Source: Propionibacteriaceae bacterium ZF39 (GTDB taxonomy: Bacteria > Actinomycetota > Actinomycetes > Propionibacteriales > Propionibacteriaceae). Taken from it: a stretch of DNA of 64,000 nucleotides. Of the stretch, positions 46,935 to 55,702 are shown piece after piece. Where the stretch lies: contig CP154795.1 in the NCBI GenBank assembly GCA_039565995.1, positions 3,782,001-3,846,000 of the forward strand, in the 5' to 3' direction. The position numbers and the translations under genes were made by a program. Each line of letters begins with the position of its first letter. The first letter of the stretch is position 1. The notes beneath the pieces were generated by a model, which did no database searches, was not told the origin of the DNA, and was given only the letters and a program-made list of their open reading frames with translations.

Positions 46935-48695
46935 TCACGGGGCTATGGCGCAATTGGTAGCGCACCTGCTTTGCAAGCAGGGGGTTAGGGGTTCGAGTCC
47001 CCTTAGCTCCACGTAAGATGAGAAGATCGAAACTTGCCCCGCCTGATGGCGGGGCAGTTTTGTTTCTGCGGTGACGTGGGCCGGGGCATCGATGCGGGTG
47101 TGGGCGAGGACGCTGGCTGTGGTCTGCTCGGGGGTGTAGGTGGCGTTCTCTTCGTCGTCGATGGTGATGCGGGTGAACAGGGCGCGGTTGAGGATGCGTC
47201 GTTCGGCGGGTTCGCACTTGTTGTAGAGGTCGTTGAGGTCGACCAGGAGTTCGGTGAGCTGTTCCAAGCCTGTTCGGGCCTCGGCGTAGGTGTCGGTGAG
47301 GTTGTCGAGCCGTGTGCTGATCTGGTCGAGGCTGGCGCGGATGCGGTCTTGCTCGCTCTTGAGGAGGTCGAGGGGGATCGCGTCGGCGTAGTGAGCTTGG
47401 ACGAGCTTGAGGCGTTCGGCTTCGAGCTTGTCGCGCTGGGCGGTCAGGAGCTTGCGTTCGTCCTCGCTGGATCCTTCGAGCTGGTCGAACACGTCGTTGA
47501 GGACCTTCCGGACGTGCTCAGCCTGGGATCGGCTCAAGGAGTTGCGCTGGTAGGTGCGTTCGATCTCGGCTTCGGCGCGTTCGGCAAGGATCGCGGAGCG
47601 AGTGCAGTTGGTGGTCTTGCGTCGTCGTCCGGAGCAGGTGAAGTACTCGTAGCGGTCCCCGGTCTTGTCGCGGGGGCGTTCGATCATGAGCTTGGCTCCG
47701 CAGGCGCAGTACAGGGTGCCTTTGAGGTAGTGGTCGTACTTCTGGGGTCGTTCGCCGCGGGCGTTGTTGGCGTCGAGGTTGGTCTGGACACGCAGCCACG
47801 TCTCTGCGTCGACGAGGGGCTGGTGGGTGCCGTCGTAGCTGACGCCGCGGAAGGTGACGGTGCCCTGGTAGTAGGGGTTGGTCAGGATCTTGTGCAGCCC
47901 GGTGGTGGTGACTGGTTTGGCGGGCTGCGATGGGGTGGGTCGGGTGGTCAGGCCGCGGGCTGTGAGTTCTTTGGCCAGGCGCGACAGGGACCAGTCTCCG
48001 GTGGCGTAGGCGGTGAAGGCGAAACGGACGAGGTCGGCGCGTTCGAGGTCGACTTGGATCTCGCGGGACTCGCGTCCTCGGGCGTCGGTGGTGCGGACGT
48101 TGAGGTAGCCCAGGGGGGCTTTGGTGGGGGTGCCGCCGATCGCGGCTTTCTGGGTCATGCCTTTGAGGACTTCCTGGGCCAGGTTCAGCGAGTAGAACTC
48201 GGCCATGGAGGCAAGGATGCCGTGCATGAGCATCCCTGAGGGGGTCTCGTCGATGTTCTCGGTGACTGAGACCAGGCTGATGTTCGCATCCCGCAGCGCG
48301 GCGTGGATCTTGGCGTCATCTAGCCGGTTGCGGGCGAGGCGGTCGACCTTGTTGATGATGCAGTACCGCACCGGATGCGTGGTCGCGTAGTCGAGCATCT
48401 CTTGGAGCGCGCGTCGTTGGGCGGTCTTGGCTGACTCGCCTGGCTCGATGAACTCCTTGATGATGACCGCACCGAGCTGTTCGGCCTTGCGCTGCGCGGC
48501 TTCGCGCTGGGCCGGGATCGACAGGCCCTCTTCCAGCCCGTTGCGGGTGGCCTGATCCTTGGTGGAGACCCGCAGGTAGCTGATCGCCGCCACCTTCCCT
48601 TCACTCCCGGACGCTGTGGTGTCTGGGCGTGGTGTGGTGCGGGCGAGGCGTCGAAGGCCTGAGATGTCGAGGCCGGAGAGTTGATCGAGTGTCAT
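46935..48695 (-). CDS. Large serine recombinase of the integrative conjugative element
   Basis: A 586-residue protein from ATG 48695. The resolvase domain has the catalytic serine S44 in YLRVSTKDQ and NKVDRLARNRLDD. The recombinase domain runs through GLHKILTNPYYQGTVTFRG. The zinc ribbon has CACGAKL and FTCSGRRRKTTNC, and a coiled-coil segment (about 390-470) follows. Large serine integrases integrate and excise by attP x attB crossing. The last 25 or so codons (RGLEPLTPCLQSRCATN) are antisense to tRNA-Ala and its flank, so the gene ends inside the attachment region. The tail may be supplied by the host sequence after integration. A phage-type directionality factor is not seen nearby. Confidence 0.92.
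   Translation of the reverse strand: MTLDQLSGLDISGLRRLARTTPRPDTTASGSEGKVAAISYLRVSTKDQATRNGLEEGLSIPAQREAAQRKAEQLGAVIIKEFIEPGESAKTAQRRALQEMLDYATTHPVRYCIINKVDRLARNRLDDAKIHAALRDANISLVSVTENIDETPSGMLMHGILASMAEFYSLNLAQEVLKGMTQKAAIGGTPTKAPLGYLNVRTTDARGRESREIQVDLERADLVRFAFTAYATGDWSLSRLAKELTARGLTTRPTPSQPAKPVTTTGLHKILTNPYYQGTVTFRGVSYDGTHQPLVDAETWLRVQTNLDANNARGERPQKYDHYLKGTLYCACGAKLMIERPRDKTGDRYEYFTCSGRRRKTTNCTRSAILAERAEAEIERTYQRNSLSRSQAEHVRKVLNDVFDQLEGSSEDERKLLTAQRDKLEAERLKLVQAHYADAIPLDLLKSEQDRIRASLDQISTRLDNLTDTYAEARTGLEQLTELLVDLNDLYNKCEPAERRILNRALFTRITIDDEENATYTPEQTTASVLAHTRIDAPAHVTAETKLPRHQAGQVSIFSSYVELRGLEPLTPCLQSRCATNCAIAP
46939..47011 (+). tRNA. alaT: tRNA-Ala (anticodon TGC)
   Basis: A 73-base cloverleaf: acceptor GGGGCTA with TAGCTCC (one G-T wobble), D-arm GGCGCAATTGGTAGCGC, anticodon stem-loop CTGCTTTGCAAGCAG and T-arm GGGGTTCGAGTCCCC. 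No CCA is encoded. The whole gene is antisense to the end of the serine recombinase. Its 3' end borders the conjugative element and is the likely attachment site. Confidence 0.95.
47036..47064 (+). terminator. Rho-independent terminator downstream of tRNA-Ala, inside the recombinase gene
   Basis: GCCCCGCC (47036-47043) pairs perfectly with GGCGGGGC (47048-47055) around a TGAT loop, followed by AGTTTTGTTT. It lies 25 bases after the tRNA and fits its terminator, although it is within the recombinase coding sequence on the other strand. Confidence 0.75.
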
Positions 48696-48839
48696 GGTGA
48701 CCGCCTTTCACAGGCCCCCACATGTCTGGGGGCGGGTGGGGCGCCGGAGGCGGTCACGTCAGAGTCGAAAAGAACACCCCGCGAACGGGGCTTAGCAAGA
48801 GTAGGTGCCAACAGCGCCGAAACTTGATGTGGACCCAGT

Positions 48840-49043
48840 TTAGCGTTCGGCTGCGAGCAGGCGACGAAGATGGGCGCCGGACTGCCCGACGGGCTGGTCG
48901 CCGGCGGTGCGCAGCGCGATCCGGATCAACACCTCCGCAACCTTCGCGACATCGATCTCCTCACGCGGCTCATACCGCACGCGCAGGGGCCGATCCGCCT
49001 CGACGCGGGCCGTGGTGCGGTGATACCGGCGCACCATCCTCAT
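48840..49043 (-). CDS. Small hypothetical protein of the conjugative element
   Basis: A 67-residue protein whose ATG overlaps the stop of the DUF4913-like gene (ATGA), suggesting coupling. It is rich in Arg and Glu, with a helix IDVAKVAEVLIRIALRTAG, and is not membrane-embedded. Such short basic proteins often close conjugation operons in actinobacterial elements. I recognise no family. Confidence 0.5.
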   Translation of the reverse strand: MRMVRRYHRTTARVEADRPLRVRYEPREEIDVAKVAEVLIRIALRTAGDQPVGQSGAHLRRLLAAER

Positions 49044-49660
49044 CCACCTTCAGGACCCAGAACATCGTCGCGAACCTCATCGGTCGCCGGGTCGATCCGG
49101 TCATCCAGGCTGGCGTAGAAGGCGTCTTCGGCAGCTTGTCGTTCGTTGACTTGGTCGATGACGTGTTGGACGAAGTCGGCGTCTCGGTCGGTGATGACGG
49201 TCTCGTCGTGGGTGGGTTGGGGTTCTTCGCCGGGCCAGGTGGTCTGTCGGGTGGGTCGGTCGCGGTCCAGGCGGGTGCCGGAGGCGGTGACCCAGTCGCG
49301 GAGGCGGTGGCGGGCGTCGGCGAAGTCGCGGTGCCATCCCAGGGGTGCGGAGCCGTTTTGTTCGGGGTCGTAGGCGCATAGCCAGTGCAGGTGCAGGGCG
49401 GACAGTTCCCACAGAAGTTCGGGGTGGCGGTGCCAGTAGGGCGGGATGACTGAGGCGGGTAGGCCGTAGGTGTGGCGGAGCCAGTCGACCCACCGGTTCA
49501 GCTCCAGCAGTTCGGCTTCCAGATCCTGCGCCGATAGGAGGTTCCAGTTGATCGGGTGCGGTGGTTCGGGCAGCGCGTTGGTGTCGGGGGTGTGGGGGTG
49601 GTCGTCGAGGATGCCGGGGTCGTCGTACTGGTCGTCGGGCTCGGGGCTGTGAGTGTTCAT
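49040..49660 (-). CDS. DUF4913-like protein of the conjugative element
   Basis: A 206-residue protein. Residues about 40-140 match my recollection of the DUF4913 layout: LELNRWVDWLRHTYGLP, IPPYWHRHPELLWELSALHL and LGWHRDFADARHRLRDWVTA, with invariant-looking Trp and His. The family is encoded beside TraG/VirD4 and VirB4 genes in actinobacterial elements and has no known function. The N-terminus (1-35) is acidic and Pro-rich. It is encoded 17 bases after the SSB-like gene. Confidence 0.7.
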   Translation of the reverse strand: MNTHSPEPDDQYDDPGILDDHPHTPDTNALPEPPHPINWNLLSAQDLEAELLELNRWVDWLRHTYGLPASVIPPYWHRHPELLWELSALHLHWLCAYDPEQNGSAPLGWHRDFADARHRLRDWVTASGTRLDRDRPTRQTTWPGEEPQPTHDETVITDRDADFVQHVIDQVNERQAAEDAFYASLDDRIDPATDEVRDDVLGPEGG

Positions 49661-49677
49661 GTTCGGTTACCCCCGGG

Positions 49678-50127
49678 TCACATGCTGAGGCTGTCGGCTG
49701 CGGGCGTGGCCTGGTGGTGCTGGGGTGGTTCGAAGGCCTGCCCAGCCGCCTGGCGTTCGAGTGCTTGGCGGGGTGTGCGGTCGACGTGGTAGCGGGTGCG
49801 GGCGGTGTCGTGGCCGATCTTCTTGGCGACGAACTCTTCGCCGGCGATGCGTTGTCCGTCGCGTTCGTAGGTGTAGTCGTGGGCGTAGCCTTCGGCGACG
49901 AACTGGTCGCCTTTGGTGAAGCGTTCGAAGGCGCGTTCGGCGGTGGCGCGGTAGAGGACGAGGTTGCCGAAGGAGGGTTCCAGTTTGGTGAAGGTGCCGT
50001 CTTCTTCGCGTTGGAAGTTCTCTTGGCCGTAGCGGGCGTAGAAGCGGGCATCGCCGCGTTCGGTGTAGGTCAGCTGCGGGTCGGATGCGATGAACCCGGA
50101 CAGGGATTCCTGGGTGCGGATGGCCAT
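49678..50127 (-). CDS. Single-strand-binding-protein-like OB-fold protein
   Basis: A 149-residue protein with the SSB layout: QESLSGFIASDPQLTYTERG, ARFYARYGQENFQ, NLVLYRATAERAFERFTKGD, FVAEGYAHDYTYERDGQRI and AKKIGHDTARTRYHVD. The C-terminus lacks the acidic DDDIPF-type tip of chromosomal SSB and ends DSLSM, so partner contacts may differ. Conjugative elements often encode their own SSB to coat transferred strands and dampen the SOS response. It is encoded 84 bases after the coupling protein, on the same strand. Confidence 0.82.
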   Translation of the reverse strand: MAIRTQESLSGFIASDPQLTYTERGDARFYARYGQENFQREEDGTFTKLEPSFGNLVLYRATAERAFERFTKGDQFVAEGYAHDYTYERDGQRIAGEEFVAKKIGHDTARTRYHVDRTPRQALERQAAGQAFEPPQHHQATPAADSLSM

Positions 50128-50211
50128 GACGCGGTACCTCTCAACTCGTGGACTGCAGCCCGCTGGTGGTGTGGGCTGCTGGTACCGGTCAGGTGCACCC
50201 CGCGACCCCGG

Positions 50212-51993
50212 TCATGCACGGGGGTTCTGCAGGAGCTGTTCCAGTTCGCGGCGGTTGCGTTTGAGGGTCTCGGCGTCGGGACGGGTGGGCCAGGCGGTCA
50301 GGTCGGTGATGATCGGCGGCGCGGAGCGGAGCAGGGTGACGCCGGTGCCGAAGGGGAGGGTGCGGATGCGGTCGGGTGGCAGGATCGGCACCCGCCGTAC
50401 GGAGCGCTGGTTCGACCTGGTGCCGTGGTCACCGAGGGTGACGGAGTCGGTGTATTCGTCGCGTTCGCCGATGAGGGTGGTGAGGTCTTGGAGGTCGCGA
50501 CTGTTGGAGGCGCCGCCGAGGATGAGTTTGACGATGGCGGCGTCCCAGATCGCTCCGGCTTGGTGGTCGGACCACTTGTCGCGTGCCTGGGCGAGCGATT
50601 GGAGGACGGGTAGGGTGGTGATGCCGGTGCCGCCACCTTCGGCCATCAACGTCGGCAGGGACGGCAGCGGCGCGAGGTTCCCAATCTCATCCAGGGCCAG
50701 CAGGAGGGGTGGGTCGAGCCGTGCGCCGGGTGAGCGGGCGGCGAGACGCCGGGCGGTTTCGATGAGGTCTTCGATGAACGCCGCCACCAACGCCGCCGAA
50801 GCCCCGGCACCAGCACCCGTGGCGAGCAGGTACAGCGTCCCGGACTCGCGCAGGAAGGTTTCGGGGTCGAATGGGGTCTCGCCCTCGCGGGGTGTGACCG
50901 CGTCGAGGACGCGGGGGTCGGCGAGGGCGCCGAGGGCGAGGGCGACGCCTTGCCAGATGGAGTCGCGGGTTTTGGGGTCGGCGTCGATCATCGCCCCCAG
51001 CGAGTCGGCCCACCCGGCGGCAGCATCGGGGTGGTTGGTGAGGATCGCGACGGCTTCGGCTGCGGCGGCGGGGTCGAGGGTCCACCGGAACAAGTCCGCC
51101 GGCTTTCGAGAGTCCAACGCGGCGGCGTGGAGGAGGGCTTGGAGGGCGGTGCGGGTTTTGCCTTCCCAGAACCCACCCGACTCCACACCACCAGCCGACA
51201 ACCCGGTGGCAGAAGCCAGCCCGGTCGCGCGGATCATCGCCGTCAGCGGATCCTCACAGCCGCGGAGGGGTGACCAGCGCATCCCCGCCGGGAGTACTCC
51301 GGCCAGGCGCTGGGGATCGAACACCGCCACCGGGCCACGACGTTGCCGGGCGCGGAGGGTGGCGGTGAGGTTGTCGGGGCGCGTGCTGGTGGTGACGACG
51401 GGGCCGGGGGCGTCGAGGATGGCGGGGATGACGACGTGCAGTCCTTTGCCGGAGCGGGGCGGGCCGATCAGCAGGATCGAGTCCTCCACACTCGCCCACA
51501 CCCCGACACCCTTCGAGGTCCCGAGCCGATACCCCACCTCACCCGGCTTCGGGTCCTTCAGCGACGGCCGCAACGTGGATGCCCGTTTCAGGAGAGTTTT
51601 GTCGGAGGCGACCTGGGCGACCTCGTGCCGTGTCGCCGTGCCCGCCAACCGATGCGGATCCACCTCCTGAGCGTGAGAACGGCGCCGCCAGGCGACCCAT
51701 CCCCAGCCCGCGAGTGCGACCAGCCCGCCCAGAGCGACGATGGTGGTGACCCAATAGGCGACGGGGCTGAGACCAGGCGCCCCCAACGCGACTGCGGGGT
51801 TACCGGGGTTGAACAACACCCCGGCACCGGCGGCCGAGCTCGCTGTCGGTTGCGGTGTTCCGGTGAGGAACGCGGCGACCGACCCGGCCGCGCGGAGGAC
51901 GATGGTGAGGAGGAACAAGGCGATGAGGCCGATGAGGGCGGCGTTGGTCAGTTCCTCACCCATCGACCCACTCTGCCGCTGCGAGGTACTCAT
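50212..51993 (-). CDS. VirD4/TraG-type coupling protein
   Basis: A 593-residue protein with two N-terminal membrane helices (ALIGLIALFLLTIVLRAAG, VAYWVTTIVALGGLVALAGW) and a RecA-like ATPase: Walker A GPPRSGKG near residue 180 and Walker B PLLLALDEIGNL. The final domain is TraM-recognition-like (ILPPDRIRTLPFGTGVTLLR). It brings the relaxosome to the transfer channel. ATG 51993 overlaps the stop of the upstream gene (ATGA). The Walker A is Arg-substituted (PRSGKG), a variant common in actinobacterial coupling proteins. Confidence 0.93.
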   Translation of the reverse strand: MSTSQRQSGSMGEELTNAALIGLIALFLLTIVLRAAGSVAAFLTGTPQPTASSAAGAGVLFNPGNPAVALGAPGLSPVAYWVTTIVALGGLVALAGWGWVAWRRRSHAQEVDPHRLAGTATRHEVAQVASDKTLLKRASTLRPSLKDPKPGEVGYRLGTSKGVGVWASVEDSILLIGPPRSGKGLHVVIPAILDAPGPVVTTSTRPDNLTATLRARQRRGPVAVFDPQRLAGVLPAGMRWSPLRGCEDPLTAMIRATGLASATGLSAGGVESGGFWEGKTRTALQALLHAAALDSRKPADLFRWTLDPAAAAEAVAILTNHPDAAAGWADSLGAMIDADPKTRDSIWQGVALALGALADPRVLDAVTPREGETPFDPETFLRESGTLYLLATGAGAGASAALVAAFIEDLIETARRLAARSPGARLDPPLLLALDEIGNLAPLPSLPTLMAEGGGTGITTLPVLQSLAQARDKWSDHQAGAIWDAAIVKLILGGASNSRDLQDLTTLIGERDEYTDSVTLGDHGTRSNQRSVRRVPILPPDRIRTLPFGTGVTLLRSAPPIITDLTAWPTRPDAETLKRNRRELEQLLQNPRA

Positions 51994-52526
51994 CGCGTCT
52001 CCTGCACGATGACGGTTCCGGAGGCCCGTCCGACCACCACCACCGGCCCCGTGCTCGTGTGGGGTGGGGTGATGGTGCCGTTCTCATCCGCCGCGACTTC
52101 CTCAACGATCTGGGCGAGGAGCACCGTCTCACCGGGCAGGAACCCCACCAGCCGGCCCGAATCATCTGTCGGGGGCGCTGGAGTGTCCGCGGCGGCTTCC
52201 TCGTCGGCAGGGGCTGGGGTGTCTGGCTCGGGTTCGGGGCTTCGGCGTGGTCGGTGGGCGTGGATGATGTCGGTGAAGTGGCTGCCGTCGGACTCATACA
52301 CATCCACTCGCACGGGAATACGGCGCTGCTCGGTGAGGTCATCGAGGATGGCCGCGAAGTCACCCCGACCCCACACCTCACCAGCCGGCGGAAGATGCGG
52401 TTGCTGGTCGACGGTTACCGTCAGGGTGCCGGTGATGTCGACGGTGATGACCACGTGCCGCAACACCACCGGCACTGCCTCATGGTTTTCGTTGCGGCGG
52501 TGTCTCAGGGCGGGAAGCTTGGGCAT
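51990..52526 (-). CDS. Hypothetical protein between VirB4 and the coupling protein
   Basis: A 178-residue protein from ATG 52526, which shares a base with the VirB4 stop (TAATG) and ends coupled to the next start. It is beta-rich in the first 95 residues (VVITVDITGTLTVTVDQQPH, RIPVRVDVYESDGSHFTDII), then an acidic Pro-rich linker (about 100-130), then a second beta region (GPVVVVGRASGTVIVQET). The position within the core operon suggests a transfer-apparatus protein. Not recognised. Confidence 0.7.
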   Translation of the reverse strand: MPKLPALRHRRNENHEAVPVVLRHVVITVDITGTLTVTVDQQPHLPPAGEVWGRGDFAAILDDLTEQRRIPVRVDVYESDGSHFTDIIHAHRPRRSPEPEPDTPAPADEEAAADTPAPPTDDSGRLVGFLPGETVLLAQIVEEVAADENGTITPPHTSTGPVVVVGRASGTVIVQETR

Positions 52527-54010
52527 TACTTGACTCCTGCGGTGAGGCGGCTGCTGGTGTCGAACAGCTCCAGCTCGCCGGGGTGGAGCTGGTGCTGGAT
52601 CACGAACGAGCGGTTCTTGATCCGCCACAGCCCCTGACCCACGCCAAGGTTTGGCAGCAGGGCCTGTTCGGTTCCGGTCAGGCCGAGGGCGGTGGCGGTG
52701 GGGCCGAGCTGGTCGGATTCCTGGCGGTAGACGATCCGCGTCTCCGCATTCGCCAACAGACTGTTGGCCAGCGAGCGCATGGCGGAGCCTTCGTCGCCGA
52801 CGTTGTCGAGGTCGGAGAGTTTGTGGAAGATCAGCATGTTCGCGATCCCGTAATGCCGGGCCAGACGCCAATGCGCATCCATCCGCTTCAGCAACGCCGG
52901 ATGGGACATCAGCCGCCAGGCCTCGTCATAGATCACCCACCTCTGCCCACCGTTCGGGTCCAATAGCGCGGATTCCATCCACGCCGAGCTGCAGGTCATC
53001 AACACGCTGATGAGGGTGGAGTTCTCGGTCACCCGGGACAGGTCCAGGCTGATCATCGGCAGATCCGGGTCGAAGGCCACGGTGGATGGGCCGTCGAACA
53101 GGCCGGCGAGGTCACCGGCGACCAGGCGTCGCAGCGCGTGGCCGACCAGGCGCCCGTCCTCGGCAAGGCGTCCGTCGGGGTCGTGGCTGGGGGTGAGGAT
53201 GTGGTCGACGACCATGGGCAGGATCGGCACCTCGTTCTCTGCGACGGTGGCGGTGAGGGCGAGGTCGATCGCGGTGTGTTCCAACGGCGTGAGCCCCCGC
53301 GCCAGCACTGTTTCGGCCAGTGCACCGATGAGGTCACGGCGTCGGGAGGCGACGGTGCTCGCCCACTCTTGGTCGGTGAGCCCGCCGGGGCGGTGGCCCT
53401 CATCGAGTGGGTTCAGGCGGGTGTGGAGGCCGTGGCCGAGCACGATCGCCTTCCCGCCCACCGCTTCGGCGACCGCGGTGTGTTCGCCCTTGGGGTCGCC
53501 GGGGACGTAGACGCGGCGCCCGAACGGCAACGACCGCGTATACAGCGACTTCGCCAACGACGATTTGCCCGATCCGACGATTCCCGCGAGCACCAGGTTC
53601 GGGGCGGTGATGATCCCGCGGGCGTAGAGGACCCACGGGTCGTAGACGAAACTGCCACCCGAATACAGGTCCTGGCCGACGAACACCCCATCCGACCCCA
53701 GGCCGCCTTCTGCCATGAACGGATACGCCCCGGCCAGCGTGGCCGAGGTGTCCTGATGCCGCGGCAACCGCAACGGTCCCGGCGACCGCAACGCCGCCGG
53801 CCCCGCCTCGCCCGGCGCCGGCAGAAACGTCGTCGCCTTCCGCTCCTCCCGTTCCGCCAGCGCTTTCGCCTTCGCCGCCTCCCGCTCGACCCTGGCCCGC
53901 TCAGCCTGCAGCCGGGCCGCAGCCTGACGGCGAGCCTTACGAGCTTTCCGCCGCTCCGCAGCCGGGGACACCAACACCGCAGCGTGCAGCCGTTCCTTCT
54001 CGCCACTCAC
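52526..54010 (-). CDS. VirB4/TraC-type conjugation ATPase (C-terminal part)
   Basis: A 494-residue protein from GTG 54010. The N-terminus is a long Arg/Ala/Glu coiled-coil-like helix (RRKARKARRQAAARLQAERA). The ATPase has Walker A GIVGSGKSS (near 150), GDPKGEHTAVAEAVGGKAIV, Walker B WVIYDEAW (near 358) and a Gln/Asp-rich HKLSDLDNVGDEGS segment. It powers pilus assembly and substrate transfer. It is shorter than typical VirB4 (about 800 residues); the missing N-terminal domain appears to be the separate SCO6880-like protein (55685-57172), a split known in actinobacterial conjugation systems. Confidence 0.9.
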   Translation of the reverse strand: MSGEKERLHAAVLVSPAAERRKARKARRQAAARLQAERARVEREAAKAKALAEREERKATTFLPAPGEAGPAALRSPGPLRLPRHQDTSATLAGAYPFMAEGGLGSDGVFVGQDLYSGGSFVYDPWVLYARGIITAPNLVLAGIVGSGKSSLAKSLYTRSLPFGRRVYVPGDPKGEHTAVAEAVGGKAIVLGHGLHTRLNPLDEGHRPGGLTDQEWASTVASRRRDLIGALAETVLARGLTPLEHTAIDLALTATVAENEVPILPMVVDHILTPSHDPDGRLAEDGRLVGHALRRLVAGDLAGLFDGPSTVAFDPDLPMISLDLSRVTENSTLISVLMTCSSAWMESALLDPNGGQRWVIYDEAWRLMSHPALLKRMDAHWRLARHYGIANMLIFHKLSDLDNVGDEGSAMRSLANSLLANAETRIVYRQESDQLGPTATALGLTGTEQALLPNLGVGQGLWRIKNRSFVIQHQLHPGELELFDTSSRLTAGVK

Positions 54011-54801
54011 AGCGACCGCCCCACCGAAGACGACGCTGCGCCGCCACCCACCTTGGGTGCGAACCAGTCCGTACCGTCAGCTGCTCGACGCGGAGACTCG
54101 GGCGTGACCCCACTGAGAGCGTCCCGTGCCGCCACCACGTCCTCGTCGTAACTGGGGTCAGGGACGGTGTCGGGGTGTTCGCGGACCAGCCCGACATACC
54201 CCATCTGCGGGTTGTAGGTCAGAACATACCCGTCGGCCTCGAAGCTGCGATCCCACTGCCCACCCGGCAGCTCGTCGTACACCTCACCGTTCACGAACGC
54301 CGCCGCGGTGGTTTCGTCGCCGAAGTCCCACTGCGCCAGATGCGCAATCCCCGCCTGCACCCCCTCTACATCAATCAGCTCCAGCACCTCATCGGCCTCG
54401 GGGCCCTGGAGGAACACCACATTCACCCACCGCCGCGAACGCTCGGGCTCAGGGATGGTGTGGGTGTGCCAGGCGATCCGACCGGAGGCTTCGTGCGCGC
54501 GCATTACCCGGTCAGCGACCTCATCCAGTCCGTCGGCGGCCTGATGCAACTCATCTGCCGCTGCCAACGCCACCGCCTCCGCCGGCGCGCGGTCATCGGT
54601 GAACGCGATGTCGCGGTGATCAGCATGAGCACGAGACAGCTGGTCCAGCACCTGCCGCAACAGCCGCACCGACCCCGACACCTCACCCAACAACCGGTAC
54701 ATGTCAACCGGATCCTCAAACGCGCGAGTCGCGTGCGCCAACCCACGCAACCCCTCATAGGCCTCAGCAGCATCAGCAACCGGATCAACAAACGTCGCCA
54801 T
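54007..54801 (-). CDS. Hypothetical protein of the conjugation operon
   Basis: A 264-residue protein whose stop overlaps the VirB4-like start. Residues 1-110 are helical (VADAAEAYEGLRGLAHATRA, VRLLRQVLDQLSRAHADHRD, ADELHQAADGLDEVADRVM). Residues about 115-215 form an alpha/beta domain (RRWVNVVFLQGPEADEVLEL, VLTYNPQMGYVGLVREH). The two halves resemble separate small domains that recur in actinobacterial mobile elements. No enzyme motif. Probably a regulatory or accessory protein of transfer. Confidence 0.6.
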   Translation of the reverse strand: MATFVDPVADAAEAYEGLRGLAHATRAFEDPVDMYRLLGEVSGSVRLLRQVLDQLSRAHADHRDIAFTDDRAPAEAVALAAADELHQAADGLDEVADRVMRAHEASGRIAWHTHTIPEPERSRRWVNVVFLQGPEADEVLELIDVEGVQAGIAHLAQWDFGDETTAAAFVNGEVYDELPGGQWDRSFEADGYVLTYNPQMGYVGLVREHPDTVPDPSYDEDVVAARDALSGVTPESPRRAADGTDWFAPKVGGGAASSSVGRSL

Positions 54802-54868
54802 CCCAACAGTCCTCTCTACGCAGCGGCGGATTGCCTACGAGGGAGGTGCGCTCGGCTGCACGCAGGAA

Positions 54869-55702
54869 ATGTCAGAGGTGGCCGCCAGACTGAAGGCAGC
54901 GCAGAGAGGAGAAGACGTGATCGAAACCGTCAAAGCCCTGCCCGGGCTCATCAAGGACTGGAAGACCAACAGTGATCTGATTTACCAACTCGTTGGATGC
55001 CTCGCTGGGGTGCTGACAATTGCCGCGTACGTTCGCGAGCAACGCCCCAGTGAGGTTCTCGCAGCCGCCATGAACGCCATTGGGGCTTCGGGGGTCGGAG
55101 GGTGGTTCGAGTCCGGCCTCCCACCTTTACTTGCCGAGCCGCATGTTGAGGCAAGCCGCACACTCGTGTCGCTGGCAGCATTGGCTGTCCTGGCGATGCT
55201 GATCAAACCATTCTTCAACGCCAAGCGTGACGACTGGCCTATTGACCTTCAGGCTCGAGGCCTCTTGGGCTCGCGCGCAGCAGCCACGACGTGGGTGTTG
55301 CTCATGCTCGCTGCTCAATTCGCGTCCATAGCGTGGGTGGTCGAGTGGCTGCGTTCACAAGTGCAGGTCGCTGTGATTGTTACCGTCGTGACCGCTTTGA
55401 TTCTCGGACTGGCATATGTTGCTGCGCGCAGACTCCAGATGCACAGCCTTCTCGATGCTGCTGGCGGCTGGCTCACGCACATGGTGGCGAGAGTAGGCGC
55501 AGTCGTGATCATGACGGGATTCGCCTTGGCGTTCGCCGTCATCGGGCCAGTCATAGGTGCCGCATCCTGGCTCTGCACAACAGAGTCTGATGCGTATTCA
55601 GATACCAAGCGACGGGTCGCACAAGAACTCGCCCGTTCGCAGCAGCCAACCGGAGCTATCTGGCTGTCGTCGCAACCAGAGGCGTCAGACTTGGCGGCAT
55701 AG
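54869..55702 (+). CDS. Polytopic membrane protein, cargo on the opposite strand
   Basis: A 277-residue protein on the strand opposite the conjugation operon. It has about six membrane helices (LIYQLVGCLAGVLTIAAYV, TLVSLAALAVLAMLIKPFF, TTWVLLMLAAQFASIAWVV, VAVIVTVVTALILGLAYVA, VGAVVIMTGFALAFAVIGPV). Local composition is noticeably less GC-rich than its neighbours, pointing to a separate origin. Its end overlaps the SCO6880-like gene by 18 bases in convergent orientation. A surface-exclusion or defence role would fit but nothing in the sequence shows it. Confidence 0.65.
   Translation: MSEVAARLKAAQRGEDVIETVKALPGLIKDWKTNSDLIYQLVGCLAGVLTIAAYVREQRPSEVLAAAMNAIGASGVGGWFESGLPPLLAEPHVEASRTLVSLAALAVLAMLIKPFFNAKRDDWPIDLQARGLLGSRAAATTWVLLMLAAQFASIAWVVEWLRSQVQVAVIVTVVTALILGLAYVAARRLQMHSLLDAAGGWLTHMVARVGAVVIMTGFALAFAVIGPVIGAASWLCTTESDAYSDTKRRVAQELARSQQPTGAIWLSSQPEASDLAA

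Noticed and set aside
47034-50613. Val/Gly-rich plus-strand frames opposite the recombinase and coupling-protein region
   Set aside because: Low-complexity translations antisense to recognised genes; no ribosome sites of note.
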